A program made the position numbers and the translations under genes. DNA of 64,000 nt from Paramyrothecium sp. XJ0827 (Eukaryota > Ascomycota > Sordariomycetes > Hypocreales > Stachybotryaceae). The stretch is taken from assembly GCA_020881915.1 (NCBI GenBank), contig JAJFPB010000004.1, positions 5,084,001 to 5,148,000 of the forward strand, given 5' to 3'. Shown here one piece after another: positions 31,027 to 44,000 of this stretch. Numbering within the stretch: position 1 is the stretch's first letter; each line of letters starts with the position of its first letter. The notes under the pieces are model-generated. The model worked only from the letters and a program-made list of their open reading frames with translations, was not told the DNA's origin and searched no databases.

Positions 31027-32640
31027 TTACGGAAAGGCATTGTACTCTCGTTGGCCAAGGCATACACCATCCACCTCAACAGCATCCACATACTCCAACA
31101 CCTTGCCGCTGGAACCACCAAAACGAAGGAGAGTCCCACCGTTGGGGTCACTAGCGACTGTGGGCTCCCAACCTAGGGTCTGCGGGCCGTTGTATGGGTC
31201 CTTGGCGAAGGCGAGGATGTAGTCCTGCATGGTGTGGCTTATCTCGACTTGAAAGTCGGTTGTGTTTGCAATGTGATCCAAAAGTCCATACGTACCAAAG
31301 ATCAGGGGCGTCTCTGCGTTGTGGTACGCGCCAAGCCAGCTGTAGACATGCAGGTTGGGGAAGGTGGCGGCGTATTGGAACCGGAAGACCGGGGCCTCGG
31401 GGCCTAGCCGGTTCCGCCACACAGTTGTGTTCAGTATCGGACACACAAGGAGGGCGACTGTCTGAGCATCAACAGCATCCTGCGGTGGGCCCTCAGTCAG
31501 GTTCTTCGGCGGCCAGGGAACTAGGGATGAGAATTCATTCGCCGTGGCAGAAATCAGGGAGGGTCGGCGAGCGATCTTGCCTGCATCAGCCTGCGCCTCC
31601 CAATCATGGAAGATAATTACATCATCGGGAACGACATTGAAGCTAAGCGGAGGTGTCTGGCCGCTGTCGGCGTACCGCCCAACGAAGTTTGTAATTTGAA
31701 TCATGGAGACCTGGCGCATACAGTCCAGTTCGGCCGCAGCCTCTTCCTCTTCGCTCCTGCAGTCACCGCCGCAGGGAGCATCACAGCCAACGTTGCGCGC
31801 GACAAAGGTAAAGTTGGTGTGCGCCGGATCTAGGAAATGCGGGACGCTATTGGCCACGCACGACTCCATGAAGTAGGACTCGGCGATGGGATCCTCGTGG
31901 TAGGCATACGAGTGAACGTCGGCGCTGACGGCACCCGCGGATCGGCCCCACATCATAATACGGGCTGGATCGCCGCCAAAGGCTTCAGCATTATCGCGCA
32001 CCCATTCAAGAGCGGCGCGCTGGTCGAGGATGCCGAGGTTTTGCTCGTCGAGACCGCGCGCATTGGGGAAACCAAAGATGCTAACACGGTAGTTGACGCT
32101 GACGATGATATGCGACTGCGACCGCTCAACCCACGATGTCGGGATCTGCCAGGGTAACTCAACGCCTCCTTGGACAAAGCCGCCGCCTGTCATAAAGAAG
32201 AGAACGGGGAAGCCTCCCTCAGGCACATCAGCTGTTGGCGTCCATACGGCGAGGTGCAGGCAGTCCTCGGATGTAGCCTCGCCAACCAGGCCGGACGTGT
32301 CGTTTTGCGCTCCGTTGTAAATGAGATTGCCCTTGGTGAGGTCACTGTTCCAGAAAGATTCAACTCCCGAGAAGAACTGGGGGCACGATGGCGGGAACTT
32401 GGTGGAGTAGCGCACGCGCGAGCTCGGTTTCTCGGCGAGCTTCTGCGGCGGCAGCCAGCGGCGCGTCCCAACAGGCGGCTCCGCAAACGGGATCGAGCGG
32501 AACTGACGCGTGTTGGGGAACTCGGGGTCGATCATGCCTCTGAAGGTGCCCGATGAAGTTGACACGGTAAGACCGCAGGCCGTCTGGCTGAGGACGGCAT
32601 CCGTTGCCAACGCAACAAGCGATGTGATGGAAAGCTTCAT
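31027..32640 (-). CDS. secreted carboxylesterase type B, 537 aa
   Basis: Single exon. I start it at the ATG at 32640, which gives a standard signal peptide 'MKLSITSLVALATDAVLSQ'; another in-frame ATG 33 nt upstream would add 11 residues. Type-B carboxylesterase/lipase landmarks appear in order: 'FRSIPFAEPPVG', 'SEDCLHLAVWTP', 'LFFMTGGGFVQGG' (oxyanion), nucleophile Ser-234 in 'WGRSAGAV', Glu-369 in 'ATANEFSSL' and His-440 in 'GAYHNAETPLIFG'. The residue before Ser is Arg, where most family members have Glu or Gln. Several Cys could form the usual disulphides. Substrates of this family are broad (lipids, cholesteryl esters, xenobiotic esters). Confidence 0.9.
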   Translation of the reverse strand: MKLSITSLVALATDAVLSQTACGLTVSTSSGTFRGMIDPEFPNTRQFRSIPFAEPPVGTRRWLPPQKLAEKPSSRVRYSTKFPPSCPQFFSGVESFWNSDLTKGNLIYNGAQNDTSGLVGEATSEDCLHLAVWTPTADVPEGGFPVLFFMTGGGFVQGGVELPWQIPTSWVERSQSHIIVSVNYRVSIFGFPNARGLDEQNLGILDQRAALEWVRDNAEAFGGDPARIMMWGRSAGAVSADVHSYAYHEDPIAESYFMESCVANSVPHFLDPAHTNFTFVARNVGCDAPCGGDCRSEEEEAAAELDCMRQVSMIQITNFVGRYADSGQTPPLSFNVVPDDVIIFHDWEAQADAGKIARRPSLISATANEFSSLVPWPPKNLTEGPPQDAVDAQTVALLVCPILNTTVWRNRLGPEAPVFRFQYAATFPNLHVYSWLGAYHNAETPLIFGTYGLLDHIANTTDFQVEISHTMQDYILAFAKDPYNGPQTLGWEPTVASDPNGGTLLRFGGSSGKVLEYVDAVEVDGVCLGQREYNAFP

Positions 32641-33693
32641 GATGACGACGATGAGGGGCCGCAATGCCAGCATCCAAAGTACACTCAGCGGATGGTAGGG
32701 CTGTCTCGGTTTTTGTAAGAAACGATGCGCTCTGGATCCATGCCAGCTGTGGGGTCTGTCTCCATGATCTTGGACCTTCCATAAGAGCATCTAGGCGTCT
32801 TCTGGAAGGTGAACCTCGTCAGCTAACCTCTGCAGGGATCCTTAGCGCCTTAGCTTGACCATCCTTAGTTGCACGTGCATCATTCAACTATACCGGTATC
32901 CAGGATTCGTTGATAAGGTCCTGCTTACGGTGGGCGGAAGTAGTAAGCATGATTGGTAGGAAGGCTAAATGGTCAAGTTCATCCGCTGACCGCTTTTTCC
33001 TTTCTCGGCGGAAAAATGGTGGTGTCTCGCACTCTGTCTCGCACTCGTCTTGAACGAAGAAGTTCGGATATGGGTTCGAGATAGCCTACTGTCTTCAGAG
33101 CTTGATATGCTAGTCGAGTGCATACGATTGACGTATGCGGCTCACGGCTGTTCAGAACTTGGACATACTTAAATGGGAAAAACGCGGTTGCTCAAATGCT
33201 CCTTGAGTTGGAAAAGAATTAACACTCTACCATTTCGAACGCGAGCATCAAGGCGTGTATATAAGTAGAGGCCGCGGAAGGGGTCATGCAGGTTCTCCCA
33301 AGAGCACCTTCATACAGATAAATTGAATATTGATATCTTCAGTTCTATTGAAATTGTACCCTACTTCTTTCACGTTTGTGTTGCTTCGCCAAATTGTGAG
33401 TCATGTCATGGCACATTTACAGACAGCAATCAAATGGCACTGCTCAACAAGACTACAGACAATTGGTATACCATGAAACCCCGACTGGCGCACAGCAAGA
33501 GATTCGTCTTTCCTTGCAATGGCCCAAAAGATCAAAATTATGGCACGGCCTCGGGTAGGTAAGCCTCGCAGTGCTCAACTTCATACCTTGCCGGGGTTCC
33601 TTGGCGGAGCGTTCCTATTTTCGTTAGCTTCCTTTCCTTGCTCAACGCGTTAACCTCCCCTTACATTTTTTAAGCCTTTTTGCTACCCGCAAC
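32641..33693. other. intergenic, promoter side of the broken regulator gene
   Basis: Ordinary base composition. A TATATAAG at about 33254 could be a core promoter for a transcript leading into the zinc-cluster gene at 33694, but the distance is 440 bp and no exon in between is clear. Confidence 0.5.
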
Positions 33694-34744
33694 ATGAGCA
33701 TAAGGCCTCGCGCTTGCGAAAAATGCCACCGGCTTAAAATCAAGTGCGATGTGATGTCCTCTCCGATGTCACGACCTGACCTAAGGTCATAACTAAGCCG
33801 TAGAATATCACATAATATAATACATGAACGCCGTACTAGCCTTGGGCTACTGGCCTCGGGATAGGCTAGCCCCCGCACTACTAGTATAACCCACGGGCCA
33901 GCCCCAATGTACTAGCCTAAATTAGATATTAGTATAAAAGAAGGGCTAGGAGTAAGAGGCTAGGAACTTAAGAATAGAAATAAGAAAATATTTAAGAAGG
34001 ATAGGAACCTATATAGAAGAAGATTCCTATAAATAATAAAGGAGCTATAGAAAACCTACTAATATAGATTAATAGATTATAACCTTACTATAATCTAGTA
34101 AGAACTATTAGATTATAACTAATAGATAATCTAGTGCTCCAGAGGCAGAGAATTATATATATAGATAGGAGGTTCTATATTTTATACCTAGATTAGAACC
34201 TACTAGCTATTAATAATATATAGTCCCTAAGATATTCTTTAATTAGCTTCTAGAGAAGAAGTCTTATAAATTAGTAATAAGTAATCTATTACTTTAAGAG
34301 GGAATCTTATTCCCTATATTAAATAATAAACTACAAAACAACCTACCCTATACTTAGGTCTAGGCCCGGTTATTATATCTGATAGGTATCTACGAACGGT
34401 ATTAGTACTATAACCTTAACTATATCCCCATAGCATAGCATTTGCAGTGTAGTTATATTACTGTGCTTAAGGCCGAGAATAAGGAACTTAAGGAGTAGCT
34501 ATATTATAATCTATCCTAAAAATATAACTAAGTATAATAAAGAAACTAATAATTTATTAAAATAGATTAAGTTATAATAGGGATTATAATAAAAAGATCT
34601 ATAATTTATAGAAAATATAAAAGTAATTACTATTAATAATTACTATTAATAATTATATATTAATAAATAAAAAATAATAATTATATTAAGTATTAAAAGA
34701 TTTATAATATAAGCTAATAAAGCCACATAGTATAGCTAGCTACT
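33694..34744 (+). pseudogene. Zn(II)2Cys6 regulator gene split by a solo LTR and RIP-degraded
   Basis: ATG at 33694 opens 'RACEKCHRLKIKCD', the first half (C-x2-C-x6-C) of a fungal zinc cluster. After 24 codons a 611-bp LTR begins, flanked by TCCGA and TCTGA. Removing the LTR and one duplication copy leaves the frame exactly continuous at 34383. Downstream it reads a Cys-Ser-Tyr and then 'LKAENKELKE', the coiled-coil linker usual after a zinc cluster. The first three in-frame stops after the LTR are all TAG (34403, 34436, 34496), each one C-to-T step from CAG. Later stops are TAA or TAG, again Gln codons after C-to-T in CpA, the RIP-preferred context. The next element begins at 34745. The spacing of the second half of the zinc cluster is not canonical as read, so an intron may lie there. 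Confidence 0.7.
33767..34377 (+). repeat. solo LTR of the Gypsy-type element family, 611 bp
   Basis: Starts TGTCACGACC and ends GGTTATTATA (ancestral end probably …GTCACA, so TG…CA). It shares its first about 230 bp and last about 240 bp with the two 605-bp LTRs of the element at 34745-49992, but a central stretch differs. Flanking 5-mers TCCGA (33762-33766) and TCTGA (34378-34382) are a target duplication with one C-to-T change. The outer about 130 bp keep many CpG and CpA; the inner part is mutated, so the RIP edge lies inside this LTR. Confidence 0.8.
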
Positions 34745-35349
34745 TATTATAACCTGACCTAAGGCTATAACTAAGCCATAGAAAATTATATAATATAATA
34801 TATAAATACTATACTAGTCTTAGGCTACTAGCCTTAAGAAAGACTAGCTCCTATACTACTAGTATAATCTATAAGCTAGCTTTAATATACTAGCCTAAAT
34901 TAAATACTAATATAAAAGAAGGGCTAGAAATAAGAAATTAAAAATAAAAAAATAAAAATAAAATAATATTTAATAAAAATAGGGACCTATATAGAAGAAG
35001 ATTTCTATAAATAAGGCTAGAAGTATAGAAGTACTACTAGAAGAGATTACCTTCTATAATACTCCTAGGAATATTATATATTATAATCTAAGAAGTACTC
35101 TCTTATATACTTTAGGAAAAGGAACTATATATATAAATAGGAGATTCTATATATTATATCTAGATTAGAACCTACTAGCTATTAATAATATATAGTCCCT
35201 AAGATATTCTTTAATTAGCTTTTAAAGAAGAAGTTTTATAAATTAGTAATAAGTAATTTATTACTTTAAAAAGAAATCCTATTTCCTATATTAAATAATA
35301 AACTATAAAACTACCTACTTTATACTTAGATCTAGATCTAGTTATTATA
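34745..35349 (+). repeat. left LTR of the Gypsy-type element
   Basis: 605 bp; begins TATTATAACC, the RIP-changed form of TGTCACGACC. Differences from the right LTR that I checked are transitions. Confidence 0.85.
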
Positions 35350-38300
35350 TATTAATAGCTCTTATTTTAAGATATATTATTTTCTTAAAGTAATACTTAT
35401 AATAGTAAAAGAAAGTTCCTAGCCCTTTATATCTACTACTAAAGATAAGGGTAAAGTTAAAGAAATACTATTTAAGATCCCCTCTAGAGATAATATTAAA
35501 ATAAGAGATCTAAATAAGGATTCTAATAATAACTTTAATAATAAAAAGAACTAAAAGATTAAAATACTTAAGTAATAAATCTAAATTCTTATAATTAAAA
35601 TTAATTAAGTTTAAGTTAATATAGTTATAGTATTAATTAGATCTTATAAAATTCATTACCTTAAGAATACTATTACTTAACTTAAGTAGTAGCTATAAGA
35701 AGCTACTAATCTTAATTTCTATATAACCTAAAGTACTAAGGCCTAATTCTAAAGGCTTCTAGATATATAGAATACTAGAGAATATAGAAGAGAACTAGAT
35801 ATAGTTATTAAGCTATATAAATCTAAATTCTTTAATAAAAGCCCTTATAAGCTCTAAGAATTCCTTATAGTACTTAGAGCCTACTTTTTATATTTCTTTA
35901 ATACCTTTATTATAAATAAAAAATAAATTAAGTTTATAATTTAAAGCTTAAAAAATAATACTTTTATTTAATTTAAATCTATACTTTATAATTATATTAC
36001 TAAATCTATAATTAAATATAAGGAAGATATAAAGAAGATTTTTTATAACTTTAATAAGTTTAAAGAATATATTAAAAAACCCTTTAGTATTATAAATAAA
36101 ATCTAAAAAGTAAAATAAAATCTTAATAAAATAATCTAAATTAAATTATATACTAGCTTTATAATATAGTTTAAATAGATTATTTTAAAGTTAAAATAAA
36201 CTAAGAAAATCTATAAGAAGATCTTCTATAATAAGTATAAAAAGAAAATTAAAAATAAATTTATTAAAATTAAATAATTTAAATACTTACTAGAAGAATA
36301 TATATATAAAGTAATTAAGATTAATAAATATAACTTTAAATATAAAAGAGAGAAAAAATAATATAAAAATACCTTATATATTAAGTATAATATAAATAAC
36401 TTAAAGTAATAAAAATAAATAAATATTTTCTATAGAACTAAATTAGGCCCTATAAAACTAGAAGTAATCTAAAAAGTAGATATTACTTACTATAATTATA
36501 ATAAGAAAGAATATTTTACTTAAGAATACTAATAATCTAAGTAAAACTAATTCTAGAAAAAAGAAAGATTTACTTTAATTACTAAAAATAAGTAATAGCT
36601 AAATAAAATTACTATAACTTATACTATTAAAATAATATAATATACTAAGATTATATTACTATAGCTAGATTAGAACTATAGATATAGAATATACTTATAG
36701 GACTACTAATATATAAGAAACCCTAAGGAAGTAACTAGGGAAATAATAAAAAGTAGTTATATATAAGAAATCCTAGATACCTAATTATAGAAATAAATAC
36801 TAAGCCCTAAAGACTTTAATATTATTATTAATAAAATATTAAGTAAGAATAGTAACTTATTCTTAGAGGGCTTAAATAAAGAATAGAAATATTTAGATAA
36901 TAACCCTAAAAAAAGAATAATAAACTATATAATATAAGAAGTAGGGAAATTATAATAGAACCCCTATATAAATAAAAATATCTTTATTTATATAATTATA
37001 ATAGAAGAAGCCCTACTAAACCCTATATATATATAATTACTAAGAATCTAAAGAAAGAATAACCTATATATAGATATTAATTATTTATAATACTATAGTA
37101 TTATATAGATTTTATATCTATAGTACTTATATATAATATATCTTAATAAGAAAGTAAAAAATAAAACCTTCCTAATAAGAGTAAAAGAATAGAATATTAT
37201 CTTATTATATAATATAAGAGATCTCTAGTACTAGATTAAGGAAGTAATATATAAATAATATAAAGTTATAGTTCTATAAAGAGATTTATATTAATTATAG
37301 AAATACTAAAATAAATAAAATATAAGAAATTACCTTATAACCTACTATAAATAATATATTACTAAGAAACTTTAGTACTACTAAAATCTATAAGAAACTA
37401 AGTAATAGTAATTAAATAAAGCTAGATTACTAAATAAAATAGAGGAAGCTAAGTTATATTAGGTAGAAAGCTACTAGAAATACCCTATAGAATATCTTTA
37501 CTATAAGGAAAAAAGAAAAATAAGATTCTATAGATTTTTAAATCTTTATAATAGTACTACTTTAATAAAATATAAAGAAGAATACTAAAGATATTATATA
37601 CCTAAGGAAATATACTTTAAATACCTAATAATAACTAGTAATATAAAAAAGATTAATAGAAGAAATAACTAATTACTAGTAATTACTAACTAATTAGGGT
37701 ATCTAATATAGGCCTATTTCCTAAAAAGGAAACTAAATAAAAGGACCTCTAATTACTATATTAAATAATATAATAAGTACTATATATTAAATAACTTCTA
37801 CTATAGATATTTTATTATTATAATCTAAATACTAAATCTTTAAAATAAAGTAAAATAAAAACCCCTATAGGATATTAATAATATCCTTATTAAAATAAAC
37901 TAGGTAAAAAATAAAAATATTTATTTATAAAAGAGCTATAAGTAAAGTATAATAATAAAATAACCCTTAATATAATTTAAAACTATAATAAGATAGTATA
38001 TAAAACTATTATAATTAAGGTAATAATTAATAAATATAAAACTATTATAGAATTAGATTCTAAAGTAACTTAAAGTTTTATTAATTTTAAATTAATAAAT
38101 TAACTTTAATTACTATAAAGAAGAAAAAGTAAAAGAAGTTATATTATAAAGTTAACTAAAGAGAAACTACTTATATATAATAATAGATTTATTAATAAGA
38201 AAATATACCCCCTAATACTTTATAATTATAATATAACTTTTAAAATAATCTTTAATATTATATTACTAAATAATAAATCTATTCTTCTTAGAAGACTATA

Positions 38301-40836
38301 ATTTAAATTTAAAAATCTATAAATTAACTAGACTACTAGCTAAATATATAAATTAGGACTTATACTAAAATAAGAACCTAAAGATTAGAAGAAAAAAGAG
38401 AAAGTAAATATTTATTATAAACTACTATTTAAGTAAAATAAATAATATAAAGCTAGAAGAGATTATATAGTAAAAGCTACTATAATAAAGAGAGAATTAC
38501 TATAATCTAGTTTATAATATAAATAAAGCTAAGCTAATATAAACTAAGGAATCTTATACCTTAAGAAGCTATAATAAGTACTAAAATAAATAGTAAAAGA
38601 TCTATTTAATTAGTAAAAAGAAAAACCCTAAAATAAAAAGAGAAAAACTTAGAAAAAAAATAAAGAATATCTTAGAAATATATTATATTTATAAGAAACT
38701 ATTTTAGGAGAAATTTAAATTAGAACTACTAGAATACTTTTAATAGAATTATAAAATCTGCCTTATTAATAAGAAGAAAATCTACTTTTTACTAATCTAT
38801 AATCTTAATACCTAAGAACTATAGATATTAAAAGAATATATTAAAAAAAACCTTAGAAAAGAATATATTTAGTAATTAATTTTATTAGTAGAGTACCTAA
38901 TTATATTTATATTAAAAAAGAATAAGAAACTCTAATTAGTAGTAGATTATTAATAACTTAATAAGATTACTATAAAGAACTATACTTTATTATTACTTAT
39001 TATAGAAATATATAATTAATTATATAGTAAGATAATCTTTATTATACTTAATTTAAAAGAAATATATAACTTAATTTAAATTAAGAAAAAAAAAATAGTA
39101 TTTTATATTAAGTTTAGCCTATTTAAATATTTAATTATATTTTTTAAATTAACTAATATATTAGTAATATTCTAAAGAATAATTAATTATATTTTAAGAA
39201 AATATATAAATAGCTTTATAATAATATATCTTAATAATATCTTTATTTTCTTAAATAATAAGAAATAATATAAAGAATATATTTATAAGGTACTTAAAGT
39301 ACTTTAGAATACTAATTTACTAATTAAACTAAAAAAGAGTAACTTCTATATCTAAGAAGTAAACTACTTTAAATATATTATTTAATTTAATAAGATCTAA
39401 ATAAAAAAAAGAAAAATTATAGTAATATATAAATAAGAATCTCTAAAAAATATAAAAGATATATAAAGCTTTCTTAGATTTATTAATTACTACTAATAAT
39501 TTATTAAAAACTTTAATAAAATTATAGTATTATTAACTAACTTTATAAAAAAGAAATAAGAATTTAATTAGAACTAAAATAAAGAAACTTAATAAGTATT
39601 TAAAGAAATTAAGAAGCTTATTATAGAAGAACTAATTCTTACTATATTTAACTCTAATAAGGTAATTAAACTAGAAACTAATATATTAGATTTTATACTT
39701 AGTACTACTATTAGATAATAAAGTAAAAATAGAATATTAAAACCTATAGTATTTTAATTAAAGAAACTTAGTAGATTACTACTTTAATATCTTATTTATA
39801 ATAAAGAATTTATAATAATAATTAAAGCTATTAAGGAATTTTAATACTATATTATAGGAAGTAATTATAGAATTAAAATCTATATAGATTATAAAAATAT
39901 CTCTTACTTTATTATAATCTAAATCTTAATAGCCTAATAAGTATATTATTATAAAATATTATTAGAACTTAATATAAAAATTATTTATAGAAAAGGATTA
40001 GAAAATAGAAGAGCTAATATCTTAAGTTAATAAAATAACTATAAATAGAAAATACTAAAAGCTATAGGCTAAGTATTTATAATAAATAAAAAGACTAGTA
40101 ACTATAAGTTATATAAACTTAGAAAATTAGAAATAATAATAGAACCTAACCTAGAACTTAAATAGAAGATTATAAAATATAATAAGTTAGTATAAGAATA
40201 TAAAATACCCTTTAATAAATATATCTACCTAGAAGATCTATAGCTAGATTATAATACTTATAATAAAAAAATCTAGGTACTACCTAAAGAATACTTAAAA
40301 GAAGTTATTTATATATACTATAAGTACTTTCTAATAAAATACCTTAGTATCTAGAAAATATATTAGATAATTTATTAAATATATAATATCCCTAGATTAA
40401 GAGACTATATATTACACTAAATATAGCCTATTATATACTATAGCTAACTAACCTTAGCTATAGCATAACCTTTTAGCTCAGTAGTATAGGCACTAAATAC
40501 TTACTATAATAATTAGTAGCAATTACACTTATAGTTGTAGATTTAATTCCTGCTCTAGCTAGTGTTTTAGAAATATGCTGCCTAACCAGCGGAGACGCAG
40601 TGTTCAAGTTCTGCCCCGGCCTGTTGGGCTATGTGGTTGTGCTTGTAGAGGTAGCTATAGCTACTAAGGCCACGGATCTATCCGGAAGGTCCCTATATTA
40701 AGCCCCTAAGGCACTGGGGGCAGTGCTTCCTTGAGATATAAGGGGGGGCACTTGTTACGCTGAATATAGCCTATTATATGCTGTAGCTAACTAACCTTAG
40801 CTATAGTATGACCTTTTGGCTTAGTGGTATAGGCAC

Positions 40837-41013
40837 TATTAGACCAGAGGCCCTATACATAAGTGCAGTATGTACTAAGACTTCGTGGCTTAAAAGGTAA
40901 ATATAAACCTTAAATATATTTAGTATAGCTTTAGTTAGATAAAGGCCCTATAAATTACTAGAAGAAGTAGAGTAAAAATAATTAATATATTTTATAATCC
41001 CTATAATCTAATA
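40837..41013 (+). repeat. left LTR of the Copia-type element
   Basis: 177 bp; outer 75 bp nearly unmutated, inner part RIP-changed. Confidence 0.8.
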
Positions 41014-44000
41014 ATTAAGAGTCTTAGAGTTATATTATATTAAGGTAACTATAATTACTAAAATAAGCTATAATTAAATAAAGTAAGTTATATTTAGTAA
41101 TACTAATAGAGATAATAATATTATTAATTATAGGTACTAAGACCTACTTATTAAATTACCTTAAGAACTAGGATATATTTAAATAAATATATAATATAAA
41201 GATTACTACTAAAAGGGTTTATTACTTTATTTATTTAAATAACCTAAAAGACTTTAATAAGAAGTAAAGAGAAGAACTAAAAAGGCTATATATATTTTAA
41301 TATCTAAAATAGTAAACTAAGGGTCTAGGGCTATTATTAAGCCCTAAAGCTAAGAAATAAGTTATAAAGAGCTATTTTAATCTTTAAAATATAAATAAGA
41401 AGACTTTAAGAAATAAAATACTACTTTATTACTATAATTTAGAGATATATAATAAAAAAGTAAATAGAATTTATAATATCTTAAACTAAATAATTAAGAA
41501 AATTAATTTATATTATATTAAGACTTATATTTTTATAATAAATACCTATAAGACTAGAAATAAATTTTTTATATAATATAATAATATCTTCTAGTTCTTC
41601 TAGAATTTTAAATTAATATATAAGGTAGATAATACTTATTAATATAAAAGAGCCTAAGAAAATTATTTTAAGGTATTAAATAAAGCCTTAAATCTTAAAA
41701 CTAACTAAGAAGATTAAATTATAAAGTAGAAGTAAGTACTATATATTATAAAGCTTAGAAATATAGTAGAAATATAGAGCTTTAGAATATAGTTTAATAA
41801 TATAAAAGGAAAATTAAGGTAGAAATTTAATATTTTTATTTATATAAAAGGTAATTAAAATAAGAATATAATTAAAAATAAAATATATTTTCTTTTAATC
41901 TTTATTATATAATTTTAATAAAAGCTTTAGAAAAATAAATTAACTTTTTAAAAGTCTACTAAGAAGTAAATCTTAAAAGGGAGCTTTAAATTAATATTCT
42001 AAGACTTAAAACTAGATTCTAAAAAATAAATAGATTTATTACCTAAAGAATTAAGATTATAATTTATTAAATATTAATATATAGGAAAAAGTAAATTACT
42101 AAAATATAAAAAGGAAAAGTATATTTTATATAATAAGTTTTATTATAATTTAAATAGTACTTTATATTAAATAGTATTTTCTTAAAGTATATCTTTAAAA
42201 TATAAGAAATATAAAAGTCCCTTAAAGAATTAAAAAAAAAGATTAAAGAAAAATAAAGAAATATAAGAGCTATATATAAAACTTATAGAAAAAAAAAAGC
42301 CTTTAATAAAGACTTTAAGTTAATTAGAAGTAGAATATATTTATATATTAATAAAGGTAGTATCTTTCTTAATAATAAGCTATAAATATTTATTATAAGA
42401 CTTAGTAATTCTAGATTTAGATATAATATTATATATTTTTAATTTATTTAAGAGATTTACTTACTTCTTATATATATAAGGGGAAGTTATTTATATAGAA
42501 ATATAATATCTATTTCTTCTTAAATATAAAGATATAAAGATTAAAGTATAAAACCTAAAGAAGGAGCTATAGGTTATTACTTTAAGTTATATTATATTCT
42601 ACTTATAAATAGGAGCTAATTTAATATTACTTAAATACCTTAGAAAATAAAGCTACTAGTAGAATTAGTAAAATAATAATAATATTATTAGATATAATAG
42701 TAGAAATATATTATATATATTAATAATATACTTTAATTAATATATTATAAAATATTAATCTAGAGTTAAAGAATAAGCCTTATTTATAATAAATTAGCTA
42801 TATTATATCTCTTAAATAAAGAAAAAACCTAAATATATTTTAGTAGAAATATAATATAAGTACCTTAATTATTTAGGACCTAAAGTATTAAAATATCTAA
42901 TAAATATAACTTAAGGTACTTAAATAAAGGAACTAAGTATAATATAATATAATATATATATATTAAATAAAATAAAAAAATAAGAATATTAGGAATCTTA
43001 TAAATAGAATATAAAACTAGAGAAATAAGTATTAATTAATTTTTATAATTATTAAATTAGAATTAATAGATATACTTTTTATATAATAATAATAAATTAT
43101 AAAATAAATTTTATATAGAATTATTACTTTATAAACTATAAAGAAGTAAGCTTAATAGTAATATTATAAAGTATTATATAATTACTTTAAGAGAAATATA
43201 AAGTAAAATTCTAAATTATTAAAATAAATAATAAGCTTTAAAGAAATTAAATAATCTATAAATAACTAAAAAAAAAGATTATTAAAGTAAATAAGAATAT
43301 ACTTTAAATATAATAATAAAATAACTTAGAAGAATATTCTAGGGAAGTAATAAAGAAGAAAGTAAGGCTTTTAATACTTAAAAGTAACTTATTATTAGAT
43401 TTATAACTAAAGATAATAAAAATAGTAATTTACTTACTAAATTAAATCCTAAAATAGAGACTTAAGTAAAAGACTTTATATAAGAGCTTCCTTTTATAGA
43501 TTTAAGGCTTATTTAGAAGCCTATAGCCTTAAGTAATCTAATTAAAGATCCTAGGAAATAAAGTATTTATTATAATAAATAAAGTATAATAAAAAATAAA
43601 TTAATTAAAATTATATATAAGACTAAAAGCCTAAATTAATTATTTAGTTAGATATAATTCCTAAAATATCTTTTAAGTATAGAATCTAGTTATTAATTAT
43701 ATTTATATAATATAAAATATTATTTTTAATAAAGAAGAGTTATATAACTTAAATAATCCTTAAGTTAAGAAAGAAATTAATAAATAATCTTTAGAAGAGA
43801 TATAAAAATAGCTTTAAGCTTTTATAACTTTAAAGAAAGTTAATTAAATAAAAGATCTTTCTTATAGTAAAAATAAGCTTAAAATAAAATAAATAAGCTA
43901 TAAAGAGCTTATTAAAGATTTAAAAATAAATTCTAGAGATTAAAGAGAAGAAAATAAAATAAAAAAGTAAAAATATACTTAATTAAGCTTTTAGTTCTTC

